From assembly GCA_947476695.1 (NCBI GenBank), contig CANJRD010000001.1, forward strand, positions 620,001 through 684,000: a stretch of DNA of 64,000 bases, in the 5' to 3' direction. Shown piece by piece: positions 51,435-59,259 of this stretch (position 1 is the stretch's first letter; the number at the start of each line of letters is the position of its first letter). Below the pieces are notes generated by a model. It ran no database searches, was not told the DNA's origin, and worked only from the letters and a program-made list of their open reading frames with translations. This DNA is from Rhodospirillaceae bacterium (GTDB lineage Bacteria; Pseudomonadota; Alphaproteobacteria; Rhodospirillales; Rhodospirillaceae). The position numbers and the translations under genes were made by a program.

Positions 51435-51770
51435 ATGGCTTATGTCGTCGGCGAGAACTGCATCAAGTGCAAGTTCATGGATTGCACCGAAGTGTGCCCG
51501 GTGGACTGCTTCTATGAAGGCGAGAACATGCTGGTCATCCATCCGGACGAATGCATCGATTGCGGCGTCTGCGAACCGGAATGCCCGGCCGAAGCCATCG
51601 TCCCCGATTCGGACGAGTCGGCAGGTGAATGGGCGCCAATTAACGCGGAATACGCGAACAAGTGGCCGAATATCACCGCTAAGGGAGAGCCCCCGGCCGA
51701 CGCCGAAGAGTGGAAGGGCAAACCCAATAAGAAACAGCTGCTTAGCTCCAATCCTGGAAGTAACGCGTAA
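51435..51770 (+). CDS. fdxA: Seven-iron ferredoxin FdxA
   Basis: A 111-residue Azotobacter FdI-type ferredoxin. The Cys pattern fits a 3Fe-4S cluster (Cys9, Cys17, Cys50) and a 4Fe-4S cluster (Cys21, Cys40, Cys43, Cys46), with extra Cys12 and Cys25 as in that family; the sequence starts [12 protein letters not shown]. It is a low-potential electron carrier in the cytosol and a reasonable partner for KorAB at 59-62 kb, though that link is inferred. AAGGGGG precedes the start by about eight bases. A hairpin terminator follows. Confidence 0.95.
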   Translation: MAYVVGENCIKCKFMDCTEVCPVDCFYEGENMLVIHPDECIDCGVCEPECPAEAIVPDSDESAGEWAPINAEYANKWPNITAKGEPPADAEEWKGKPNKKQLLSSNPGSNA

Positions 51771-51802
51771 GCTATCACGGCGGCGAAACGGGCTGCACAC
51801 CG

Positions 51803-51830
51803 ATGGCCTGACGGCCATTGGCCTGTTTTT
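51803..51830 (+). terminator. fdxA terminator
   Basis: ATGGCC-TGAC-GGCCAT (51803-51818), followed after seven bases by TTTTT (51826-51830), starting about 32 bases past the fdxA stop. Confidence 0.65.
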
Positions 51831-51892
51831 GCGACCCAATTTGTGATATCTATAATGGCGATCCGTCGGGGGACCTCGGCGGATTTATTTTT
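51829..51892 (+). promoter_or_regulatory. carD promoter with immediate attenuator-like hairpin
   Basis: TTGCGA (51829-51834), a 16-base spacer and a perfect TATAAT (51851-51856), then ATCCGTCG (51861-51868) pairing with CGGCGGAT (51877-51884), then TTATTTTT (51885-51892). The hairpin plus T-tract begins at or next to the predicted +1, so it could terminate the new transcript or any read-through from fdxA. Confidence 0.5.
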
Positions 51893-52139
51893 CTCTCGTT
51901 CGCGACCGCAATATCGTCTGTAACTATTTGATTTAATTACAGATACATTCTGCATCGCACGAGCAGCGCACGCGGGCCTAGCCTTCGCCAACAAGGGGGC
52001 AGGTCTGCTGGAGCCTTCGAGGACATCCGGCCCCTTGGCAGGGGGGCGGGCGGTTGGGGAGAACCGGGCTCTCGCGCTGTCGGCTCACACCAGGGTTCCG
52101 GGTGACCGCCCGGGGTCCGCTTATGGAGACGGATTGAGC

Positions 52140-52844
52140 ATGCCCAAGACCGCAGCGAACCCAAAGACCGCGGCCACCGCGGCTGTTGCCAAGGCCGCGA
52201 CCGTCGCGGCTGCGACCAAGACCGCGACTAGCGCGGCTGCTTCTAGGACCGCCGCTCCTGCCGCTGCTTCTAGGACCGCCGCTCCGGCGGCTGTCAGCAA
52301 GACGGCTCCCAAGGACGCGCCGGTCAAGGTCGCTGCCAAGGAATCCAAGTCAACCGTGGTTCCCTTCTCCTCCGGCGACTTCGTCGTCTATCCGGCGCAT
52401 GGCGTCGGCAAGGTGACCAGCATCGAGACGCAGTTGATCGCCGGCCAGAAGGTCGAGCTGTTTGTGATCAGCTTCGAACGCGACCGCATGACCCTGCGCG
52501 TTCCCGTCCGTAAGGTCGAGAACTCCGGCCTGCGCAAGCTGTCCACCCGCAAGGTGATGGACGCGGCGCTGACCACGTTGAAGGGCCGCGCGCGCGTGAA
52601 GCGCGCGATGTGGAGCCGCCGCGCGCAAGAATACGAAGCCAAGATCAATTCGGGCGACCCGGTGTCGATCGCTGAAGTGGTGCGCGACCTGCACCGCGGC
52701 GCCTCGCAGCCGGAACAGTCCTACAGCGAACGCCAGATCTATGAGCAGGCGCTCGAGCGTCTCGCGCATGAAGTGGCCGCCGTTGAGAAGATCAAGCCGG
52801 AAGCCGCTACCGCGAAGTTGGAAAAGCTCCTCAACGCGGCGTGA
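52140..52844 (+). CDS. CarD-family transcriptional regulator with Ala-rich N-terminal extension
   Basis: CarD proteins bind RNA polymerase beta and stabilise open promoter complexes, e.g. at rRNA genes. The conserved part starts near residue 74: FSSGDFVVYPAHGVGKVTSIE (Tudor-like RNA polymerase-interacting domain), RMTLRVPVRKVENSGLRKLS, then the helical DNA-binding domain (RARVKRAMWSRRAQEYEAKI ... SYSERQIYEQALERLAHEV). Residues 1-72 are an Ala/Thr/Lys extension with a 9-residue tandem repeat AAASRTAAP (32-40 and 41-49). The start ATG 52140 has GGAG about 12 bases upstream; in-frame TTG 52134 is possible. Confidence 0.93.
   Translation: MPKTAANPKTAATAAVAKAATVAAATKTATSAAASRTAAPAAASRTAAPAAVSKTAPKDAPVKVAAKESKSTVVPFSSGDFVVYPAHGVGKVTSIETQLIAGQKVELFVISFERDRMTLRVPVRKVENSGLRKLSTRKVMDAALTTLKGRARVKRAMWSRRAQEYEAKINSGDPVSIAEVVRDLHRGASQPEQSYSERQIYEQALERLAHEVAAVEKIKPEAATAKLEKLLNAA
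52236..52285. repeat. 27-bp tandem repeat inside carD
   Basis: A 23-base block beginning GCTGCTTCTAGG occurs at 52236-52258 and again, identical, at 52263-52285, offset by 27 bases. It encodes the 9-residue repeat AAASRTAAP. Identity at DNA level suggests recent duplication. Confidence 0.85.
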
Positions 52845-53647
52845 TCTTTTCGCGCTTTGGATATGAAACGCGGCCTCGGGTTCTCCCCGGGGCCGTTTTC
52901 ATTTGTGTGCTGCTGTCTGCGGGTGGCGCGTTGGCCGATCCCGCAACGCTGACGGAAGTCGGGCGCGGCAAGGCGACCGCCGTCACGGGCGATCATCTGC
53001 GCGTCGACGGTGTTGAGTCCGAGATCGTGCTGGCCGGCATTGTGGCGCCGCGTGGGCGTATCGAACCCTTCGCCGCGCCGCTGGCCGACGAGGCGCGCGA
53101 TGCGCTGGCCGCGCTGCTGGCCGGGCGCACTGTGTCCGTCCGTCCCATCGCGGAGGCTTCGGATCGTGCCGGCCGTTTGCGCGCGCATCTGCTGCGCGAC
53201 GATGGTCTGTGGGTCGCGGCGGAACTACTGCGCCAAGGATTTGCGCGTGTCGCGTTGAACGCCGACACCGATGATGCCGGGGCCGATCTTCTCGCTGCTG
53301 AAGCCGATGCACGCAAAGCCCGGCGCGGGCTCTGGGCGCACCCGGCCTATGCCCCGCACGCGGCGGAGGATGCCGATCAACTCAATCGCGACGTCGGCAC
53401 GTTCCAGATTGTCGCCGGAGCCGTCACCTCGACCGCGCGCCGTGGCGACTTCATGTATCTCAACTTCGGGGCCGACTATCGGGACGACGTGACCGTCGTC
53501 ATTCCACGCGATGCCTGGACGTCGTTCCGCAAAATGCGACCGCTCACACTGACGGGGAAGCGCATCGAGGCACGCGGCTGGGTCGTGCGTCACAACGGGC
53601 CGGAGATCGAAGTCAGATCGCCCGCGCTGTTGAATGTGCTCGACTGA
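52841..53647 (+). CDS. Thermonuclease-like (SNase-fold) exported protein
   Basis: A 268-residue protein with an N-terminal hydrophobic segment ending in GGALA (about residues 17-32) and an SNase/OB-like region: GKATAVTGDHLRVDGVESEIVLAGIVAPR, then DRAGRLRAHLLRDDGLWVAAELLRQGFARV and ARKARRGLWAHPAY, as in nuclease-family proteins. It should be periplasmic or membrane-tethered. Nuclease activity is uncertain. The start is placed at GTG 52841 overlapping the carD stop (GTGA), but a terminator hairpin (52871-52899) lies inside the first codons, so the real start could be further in. Confidence 0.75.
   Translation: MIFSRFGYETRPRVLPGAVFICVLLSAGGALADPATLTEVGRGKATAVTGDHLRVDGVESEIVLAGIVAPRGRIEPFAAPLADEARDALAALLAGRTVSVRPIAEASDRAGRLRAHLLRDDGLWVAAELLRQGFARVALNADTDDAGADLLAAEADARKARRGLWAHPAYAPHAAEDADQLNRDVGTFQIVAGAVTSTARRGDFMYLNFGADYRDDVTVVIPRDAWTSFRKMRPLTLTGKRIEARGWVVRHNGPEIEVRSPALLNVLD
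52871..52899 (+). terminator. carD terminator inside the 5' end of the SNase-like gene
   Basis: CGGCCTCGGG (52871-52880) pairs with CCCGGGGCCG (52886-52895), ten pairs with one G-T, loop TTCTC, followed by TTTTC. It starts about 27 bases after the carD stop and overlaps codons 11-20 of the next frame. Confidence 0.75.
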
Positions 53648-54109
53648 TTAGGCGACGCGGCGTTCCTCAACGAGCGTGAGCTGGAACAGCTTGCCCTTGC
53701 GGAACCAATGCCAGGTGCGGGCACGGTCGGTATTGTTCGCGGCGAGCTGAATCATCTCGCAGACATCGACGTCCGGATCGGCGGCGAAGCGGAAATTCAG
53801 ATAGATCGTACGGTCATCCAGTTCCCACATCTTGCCGGCGATGCGACCGTCGAACGTGACCACCGCGCGGCCGTTGTCGTCGCGATACTGCGCCTCGAAC
53901 GCCAGCGATTGCGTGCGCCCATCCGGCCAGGTGTAGTCGCTCTCCTGGCGATAGGTGATGCCGCCTTGGCCGTCGCTCGGGAATGAAATCCGGATGCGGA
54001 AATCATACTGCTCAAGCAGCTGCAGCTGCGGCGTGACGAAGCGATACGTGCCCTCCCAGAGCCCTTCGGATCGCGCCAGCAAGGGAAGTTTCGTGCGGAT
54101 GATCGACAC
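53648..54109 (-). CDS. Conserved protein of unknown function (lipocalin-like)
   Basis: A 153-residue protein with no signal peptide. It is rich in alternating-residue strands (LWEGTYRFVTP, YDFRIRISFPS, VTFDGRIAGKMWELDDRTIYLNFRF), the look of a small beta-barrel such as a lipocalin/FABP-type fold, and ends HWFRKGKLFQLTLVEERR. I cannot name the family with certainty. The start GTG 54109 (SIIRTKLPLLARSEGLWEG follows) has an excellent AGGAGG four to five bases upstream; longer in-frame readings are rejected. It is divergent from the EpmC-like gene (61-base gap) and abuts the SNase-like stop. Confidence 0.6.
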   Translation of the reverse strand: MSIIRTKLPLLARSEGLWEGTYRFVTPQLQLLEQYDFRIRISFPSDGQGGITYRQESDYTWPDGRTQSLAFEAQYRDDNGRAVVTFDGRIAGKMWELDDRTIYLNFRFAADPDVDVCEMIQLAANNTDRARTWHWFRKGKLFQLTLVEERRVA

Positions 54110-54170
54110 GCGTCCTCCTGGTGTCCCATTCTGGACCGGCAGCTTCGCACAGAGTAATACGCCGTCCGTC

Positions 54171-54791
54171 ATGATCCTTACGCCTATCGATCCGGCGCGC
54201 CTGCCGGACATCCTTGCGGTATTCGCCGCCGCGCTGCCCGAAACCGGGCCGGCGCGGGCGACCTTTGCGCGCATCGCCGCGACGCAACGGCTGTGTCCGG
54301 GGTTAAAGGCCGATCTCTGGGCGGGGCAGGCGAAAGCGGTGGCGCTCGCGGCCCGCCTGGGCATCCCGACGGTGGACGACGATCCGGCAAACAGCTTCTC
54401 CTTCGACGGCCTTGCGATCCGCACGCGCTCCGAAACCAGCGTGGTGTTTCACGAGATCGCGCACTGGCAGTTGGCCAGCGCGGCGCGGCGCGGCATCGCC
54501 GACTTCGGGCTGGGCGCGGGGCCGGAAAGCGGCCGCGTGGGCGATGCCGATGCGGCGGCTTGCGTCGACATTGGCACGAAGGAAGAGGAGGAGAACCTTG
54601 CCTCCCTGCTCGGCATCCTGTGGGAGGTCGCGCACGACGAGCCGGCGCTGCTTGCCTTCGCCGAACAGAACTGGCTTGAGCTTTACGACCAGCCGGGTAC
54701 GCCGGCGCACTTTGTGCGCTGCCTCGATGCCTTGATCGCGCGCGGCCTCGTCGCCGCCGACGGCACGCCGATCATCCCGGCGACCACCTGA
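54171..54791 (+). CDS. EpmC (YfcM)-like elongation factor P hydroxylase family protein
   Basis: A 206-residue protein. The core VVFHEIAHWQLASAARRGIADFGLGAGPESGR aligns by eye with the E. coli EpmC/YfcM block (HEISHWCIAGKARR ... DFGYWY), keeping HExxHW and the following Arg-Arg and DFG. EpmC hydroxylates the modified lysine of EF-P. No epmA or epmB gene and no efp is in this window, so its substrate is open. The ATG 54171 lacks a strong ribosome site. It may form a divergent functional pair with the lipocalin-like gene. Confidence 0.6.
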   Translation: MILTPIDPARLPDILAVFAAALPETGPARATFARIAATQRLCPGLKADLWAGQAKAVALAARLGIPTVDDDPANSFSFDGLAIRTRSETSVVFHEIAHWQLASAARRGIADFGLGAGPESGRVGDADAAACVDIGTKEEEENLASLLGILWEVAHDEPALLAFAEQNWLELYDQPGTPAHFVRCLDALIARGLVAADGTPIIPATT

Positions 54792-56285
54792 TCATTTATC
54801 GAGGGTGATCTTATCGAGGGCGATGAAGCCGTTGGTCTCGACGAAGCCGCGCACGTTCGGCCGTAAGCCGACGAAGCGCATCTGTTCGTAGAGGTACAGC
54901 GACGGATAGTCGTTGCGGTAATGCGCCATCACCTTGCGGCGCAGGTCGAGGGCCTTCTTCGGATCGCTCTCGACGGCTGCTTCGCCGATCAGCGGCATCA
55001 CCGATTGATCGCAGTACCAGGGATGCGGATTGAGGCAGGAGAACTGGTTCATCGGGCGGATGGCGTCGATGGTGGGTTCCGCCGAGATCGCCAAGCCGAA
55101 CGCATCGCCGTCCCACTGGCCTTCGACCACCGCGCGGATCAATTGCGGCACGGGGATGATGCGGATCTCCATCGTCACGCCGATGCGCGACAGATCGGCG
55201 GCGACCTTCTGGAAGACTTCGCCGTCCGCCGGGGCGGAGCCGTTCACGGCCTGCACCACGAACTTGAAGCCGTTCGGATACCCCGCTTCCGTGAGGAGCG
55301 CCTTGGCGCGCGCGGGATCGTAGGGGATCGGCGGCAGATCGGGGTTGTAACCGAAGGCATTGCGGGTCGCGGGCTCGCGCGCCGGTACGCTCGCACCCTT
55401 CAACAGCTGCGCGATGATCGTGTCGCGATCGACCGCGAGATTGAGCGCCTCGCGCACGCGGCGATCCTTCAGCGCGGCGTTCTTGCCGTCGGCGATGTGG
55501 AAATGGATGCCCCAGATCGATGACAGGGGCCAGGTCGCGCTGCGCCCGCCGCCACTTTCGATCGTGTCGACTTCACCGGGGCCGATCTGCAACGCGATGT
55601 CCGCCTGGTTGGCGAGCACCGCCTGCGCGCGCGCGCCCGCATCGGGCGCGACGAGATAGCTCATCGCCTCGACCTTCGGCGCGCGCCAGGATGTCGGCAC
55701 CGCCGCCAGGTCCCACCGATTGGCGGCCATGCGCGTGACACGGAACGGTCCGGTGCCGACGGGCGCCTTGGCGAAGCCCTCCGGACCCAGCGCTTTCCAA
55801 GCGCCCGGCTCGACCATGTAGAGATAGGGCAGCACGCGCGGCAGGAACGGCGCGGGCGCCTCCGCCGTCAGTTCGACGGTCAGGTCGTCGATCTTGCGGG
55901 CGCTTTTCAGGCCGACCTCGCGCGCGATCAGTTCGCGGTCGCGCCCGGCGCCGGTCAGGTAGTCGACGACGTTCACCACCGCGTCGGCATTGAACGGCGC
56001 GCCGTTCGAGAACGTCACGTTGGGCCGCAAGGTCAGGCGCCAGACGGTCGGGCTTTGTTGCGTCCAGCTGAGCGCGAGCCAGGGTTGTAACTCGCCCTTG
56101 GCGTCGATGCGCGTCAGGCCGTCGTACAGCGACGCGAAGGTGAAGATGTGCGGGACGTTGGTGAAGCGATAGGGATTGCCGAACGAGCCCGGCAGGGCGG
56201 TCGTCGCCACGCGCAGCGTCGCCGCGCTTGCGGTGCCGGTCGTCATGGTTAGGGCCAGGGCAAGGAACAAGCGTCGCATCTTCAT
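54792..56285 (-). CDS. ABC transporter substrate-binding protein, peptide/nickel (SBP_bac_5) family
   Basis: A 497-residue periplasmic binding protein with signal peptide (MKMRRLFLALALTMTTGTASA) and the SBP_bac_5 pattern: FASLYDGLTRIDAKGELQPWLALSW, WRLTLRPNVTFSNGAPFNADAVV, APVGTGPFRVTRM, and DRRVREALNLAVDRDTI. Such proteins bind oligopeptides, dipeptides or metal complexes and feed an ABC importer. No permease or ATPase gene is adjacent, so the transporter partner is elsewhere. Its stop directly abuts the stop of the convergent EpmC-like gene (TGATCA). Confidence 0.9.
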   Translation of the reverse strand: MKMRRLFLALALTMTTGTASAATLRVATTALPGSFGNPYRFTNVPHIFTFASLYDGLTRIDAKGELQPWLALSWTQQSPTVWRLTLRPNVTFSNGAPFNADAVVNVVDYLTGAGRDRELIAREVGLKSARKIDDLTVELTAEAPAPFLPRVLPYLYMVEPGAWKALGPEGFAKAPVGTGPFRVTRMAANRWDLAAVPTSWRAPKVEAMSYLVAPDAGARAQAVLANQADIALQIGPGEVDTIESGGGRSATWPLSSIWGIHFHIADGKNAALKDRRVREALNLAVDRDTIIAQLLKGASVPAREPATRNAFGYNPDLPPIPYDPARAKALLTEAGYPNGFKFVVQAVNGSAPADGEVFQKVAADLSRIGVTMEIRIIPVPQLIRAVVEGQWDGDAFGLAISAEPTIDAIRPMNQFSCLNPHPWYCDQSVMPLIGEAAVESDPKKALDLRRKVMAHYRNDYPSLYLYEQMRFVGLRPNVRGFVETNGFIALDKITLDK

Positions 56286-56393
56286 CCGGCCAACATGGCA
56301 TATCCGGTTTTAGCGTCCACCACCGATATCGATATGATCAATGAAGACGATCCGTCGGGTTGACTGGCTCCTGATCCCCGGTAGGTTGACCGC

Positions 56394-57617
56394 ATGGCCG
56401 GCACACCACCCAAAGCTCCGCGCAACCCTGGAACACGCAAGCCCGAAACGCGAATCGTGCGCGCCGGTCAGGACAAGAAGCGCAACGCCGGCATCGTGAA
56501 CACGCCGGTGTTCCATGCCTCGACCGTGGTGTTCGACAGCGTCGCCGCGATGCAGGAGGCCAGCGACCGCGTCTTCAAGAAGCGCGAGAAGGCGTTGTAT
56601 TACGGCCGGCGCGGCACGCCGACCCAATGGACGCTGCAGGAAGCCATCAGCGAGCTCGAAGGTGCGGCGGAAACATTCCTGACGCCGTCGGGCCTGTCGG
56701 CCTGCACGCTGGCGATTCTCGGCTGCGTAAAAGCCGGCGACCACATCCTGGTCACCGATTCCGTCTACGAGCCGACGCGCATCTTCTGCGACGGCCTGCT
56801 CACGCACTTCGGCGTGACGACAAGCTATTTCCCGCCCGGCGCCGGCGCGGATGTGGCGCGCTATTTCCAACCCAACACCACGGTGATCTTCGCCGAGGCG
56901 CCGGGCTCGCATACCTTCGAGATGCAGGACCTGCCGGCGCTGGCGCAAGTCGCCAAAGCCAAGGGCGCGAAGCTGCTGGTCGACAACACCTGGGCGACGC
57001 CGCTGTTCTGTCAGCCGCTGGCATTGGGCGCGGACGTGTCGATTCAGGCGGCGACGAAATACATCGTCGGTCATTCCGACGCCATGATCGGCACCATCGC
57101 GGTCAACGAAGCGGCGCGCCCCGGCGTGCAGCGCGCGGTATCGCAGATCGGCATCGCCGTCGCACCGGACGATGTGTATCTCGCCACGCGCGGTTTACGC
57201 ACGTTGGCGGTGCGCCTGAAACAGCATCAGGAAAATGCGCTGATCGTCGCGCGCTGGCTGCAGCGGCAGCCCGACATCAAGCGCCTGCTGTATCCGGCGT
57301 TGCCCGAAGACCCCGGCCATGCGCTGTGGAAGCGCGATTTCACCGGCGCATCCGGTCTGTTCGGCGTTGTGTTCACGCGCACGTCCGAGGCCGCCGTCGC
57401 GGCGATGATCGACGACATGCAGCTGTTCGCGCTGGGCTTCTCGTGGGGCGGCTACGAAAGCCTGATCTGTCCCTCGAACCCGGCGGCGCTGCGCACGGCG
57501 GAACCCTGGACCGAGGCCGAACCGGGCATCCGTCTGCACATCGGGCTCGAACATCCGGACGATCTGATCGCCGATCTCGAGGCCGGACTGGCGCGCTTCC
57601 GTGCCACCCTCGGTTGA
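56394..57617 (+). CDS. metC: Cystathionine beta-lyase
   Basis: A PLP-dependent Cys/Met metabolism enzyme of 407 residues. It shows TRIVRAGQDKKRNAGIVNTPVFHAST, YGRRGTPTQWTLQEAISELEG, and the PLP lysine in SIQAATKYIVGHSD. The N-terminal block and the WGGYESLICP segment fit bacterial MetC rather than MetB/MetZ. It cleaves cystathionine to homocysteine, pyruvate and ammonia, the penultimate step of methionine synthesis. The next gene starts within its last codons (57601). Confidence 0.9.
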   Translation: MAGTPPKAPRNPGTRKPETRIVRAGQDKKRNAGIVNTPVFHASTVVFDSVAAMQEASDRVFKKREKALYYGRRGTPTQWTLQEAISELEGAAETFLTPSGLSACTLAILGCVKAGDHILVTDSVYEPTRIFCDGLLTHFGVTTSYFPPGAGADVARYFQPNTTVIFAEAPGSHTFEMQDLPALAQVAKAKGAKLLVDNTWATPLFCQPLALGADVSIQAATKYIVGHSDAMIGTIAVNEAARPGVQRAVSQIGIAVAPDDVYLATRGLRTLAVRLKQHQENALIVARWLQRQPDIKRLLYPALPEDPGHALWKRDFTGASGLFGVVFTRTSEAAVAAMIDDMQLFALGFSWGGYESLICPSNPAALRTAEPWTEAEPGIRLHIGLEHPDDLIADLEAGLARFRATLG

Positions 57618-59121
57618 TCCGCGCAAGCTTCTCGAACGGGCCGTCGCGCAGCATCGCAACGGCGCGCTCGACGCGGCGGCTGAACTGTATCGTGAGGTGC
57701 TCGGCATCGTGCCGAACGACGCCGACGCGCTGCATCTGCTGGGCGTGCTGCTGCATCAGCAGGGCGACAGTGCGGCGGCCCTGACGCTGATCGAACAGGC
57801 GCGCGCCGCGCGGCCGCGCAATCCCGAGATCGTCTACAACCTCGGCCGCATCGGCCTCACGCTGAACGACTGGCCGATGGCGATCGAAGCCAATCGCGCC
57901 GCCCTTGCGCTGAGGCCCGACATGGGCCCGGCTGCGTGCAATCTCGGAATCGCGCTGGTCCACGCGGGTCACGCGGCGGAGGGCGAAACGGCGATCCGCG
58001 ATGCCATTGCCCATGGCGTCGACGATGCCGCGGGCTGGAGCGCGCTCGGCCTGGCGCTGCACCATCAGGCGCGCGAGGACGAAGCCTGCGTGGCCTGGGA
58101 GACGGCGCGCGTCCGCCAGCCCAATCATGCCGAGGTGTGTTTCAATCTCGCCACCGCCTATTTGCGTCGTCAGGATTTCGCGCGCGGCTGGCCGCTGTTC
58201 GCGGCCCGCGAAGCCGCCGATGCCGCAAGCTTCGCCAGCGGCGGCGCGATGCCGGCGCAGATCCCGCGCTGGGGCGGCGAGCCGCTGGCCGACAAACGCG
58301 TGCTGGTCTGGGCGGAGCAGGGGCTGGGCGATCAGCTGTTGTTCGCGAGCTTGTTGCCGGAGCTCACAGCAAGCGCGGTGAGCCTTGCCTGCGCGCCGCG
58401 CTTGGCGACGTTGTTCGCGCGCGCGTTCCCGGGGGTGACGGTCATCCCCCAAGACGCCGATCTCGATACCGCCCTTACGCGGGCGGCGCCGGACGTGGTC
58501 GTGCCGCTCGGCGATCTCGGCGGGCTGCTGCGGGGCGACGCGGACGCTTTCCGCCACGCCCGCCCGTTCCTCAAGCCCGATCCGGCCCGCGTTGCGGAAA
58601 TCAGGGCGCGCTATGTGGCCTGGGCGGGGGGCCGGCCGCTCGTCGGTCTGTCCTGGCACAGCCACCGCGCCCAATTCGGCGGATTGAAGTCGATGCCCCT
58701 GGCGCAGTGGCCGTTGGCCGCGATCCCCGCGGCCTTCGTCAGCCTTCAGTATGGGGAGACCGAGGGCGATGTCGCGGGCGCGGGCCAAGCCGGCTTCGCT
58801 GTCCATCGCGACCCGGCGGTGGACGCGGCCCATGATATCGAAGGGCTGGCCGCGCAGATCGCGGCCATGGACCTGGTGGTCACGGTCTCGAACACCACCG
58901 CGCACCTGGCCGGGGGGCTCGGCGTCCCCTGCTGGACCCTGGTGCCGCAGGGCGGGGGTGGTCTTTGGTACTGGTTCCAGCCGCTGCGGCCCTGGCAGCA
59001 GAGTCCCTGGTACCCGGCGACGCGGGTTTATCACCAGGACCAGGCCGGGGATTGGACGGAGGTGCTGCGGCGCGTCCAGGTTGATTTGGGCGCGTTCTGC
59101 GCGGAACCCAAAAGTACCTAA
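57601..59121 (+). CDS. TPR protein with glycosyltransferase-like C-terminus
   Basis: A 506-residue soluble protein. The N-terminal 200 residues hold about five TPRs (AAELYREVLGIVPNDADALHLLG and following). The C-terminal 300 resemble GT9/GT41-like folds: KRVLVWAEQGLGDQLLFASLL, GLSWHSHRA, VSLQYGETEGDVAG, MDLVVTVSNTTAHLAGGLGVP and LVPQGGGGLWYW. Proteins of this shape can glycosylate proteins or surface polymers; the substrate is unknown. The start is GTG 57601 (PPSVDPRKLLERAV follows) overlapping metC by 17 bases, suggesting coupling without an obvious metabolic tie. Confidence 0.8.
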   Translation: MPPSVDPRKLLERAVAQHRNGALDAAAELYREVLGIVPNDADALHLLGVLLHQQGDSAAALTLIEQARAARPRNPEIVYNLGRIGLTLNDWPMAIEANRAALALRPDMGPAACNLGIALVHAGHAAEGETAIRDAIAHGVDDAAGWSALGLALHHQAREDEACVAWETARVRQPNHAEVCFNLATAYLRRQDFARGWPLFAAREAADAASFASGGAMPAQIPRWGGEPLADKRVLVWAEQGLGDQLLFASLLPELTASAVSLACAPRLATLFARAFPGVTVIPQDADLDTALTRAAPDVVVPLGDLGGLLRGDADAFRHARPFLKPDPARVAEIRARYVAWAGGRPLVGLSWHSHRAQFGGLKSMPLAQWPLAAIPAAFVSLQYGETEGDVAGAGQAGFAVHRDPAVDAAHDIEGLAAQIAAMDLVVTVSNTTAHLAGGLGVPCWTLVPQGGGGLWYWFQPLRPWQQSPWYPATRVYHQDQAGDWTEVLRRVQVDLGAFCAEPKST

Positions 59122-59168
59122 AGGCCCGTTCCAGAGAAGAAACTTTCCCCAGACCGCATATTTTTGCT

Positions 59169-59192
59169 ACGCCCTCCCGTAAATTAGGGCGT
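59169..59192. promoter_or_regulatory. Inverted repeat between the TPR gene and korA
   Basis: ACGCCCT (59169-59175) and AGGGCGT (59186-59192) are perfect complements with loop CCCGTAAATT. They sit 70-90 bases before korA. This could be a terminator core (no T-run) or an operator for korAB. Confidence 0.45.
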
Positions 59193-59259
59193 GGGATAGT
59201 GTCAGGCCATATCACTGCGATTGGCGCCTCACGCGCTCTCACCGCAAAGGATCGAGGCT

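Larger units (their letters stand above)
51771..52139. other. Intergenic region between fdxA and carD: structured leader
   Basis: This 369-base region has no protein-coding frame before carD. In order it holds the fdxA terminator (51803-51830), a promoter-like TTGCGA/TATAAT pair with a hairpin and T-tract right after it (51829-51892), an AT-rich 7-bp inverted repeat TCTGTAA/TTACAGA (51917-51943), and a GC-rich long hairpin (52047-52112). The latter pairs CGGGCGGT with ACCGCCCG and GAACC with GGTTC. I considered 6S RNA but could not match its known shape. Confidence 0.55.

Noticed and set aside
51771-52139. 6S RNA candidate between fdxA and carD
   Set aside because: The hairpins do not add up to the long interrupted helix with a central bubble typical of 6S RNA; a leader structure is the safer reading.
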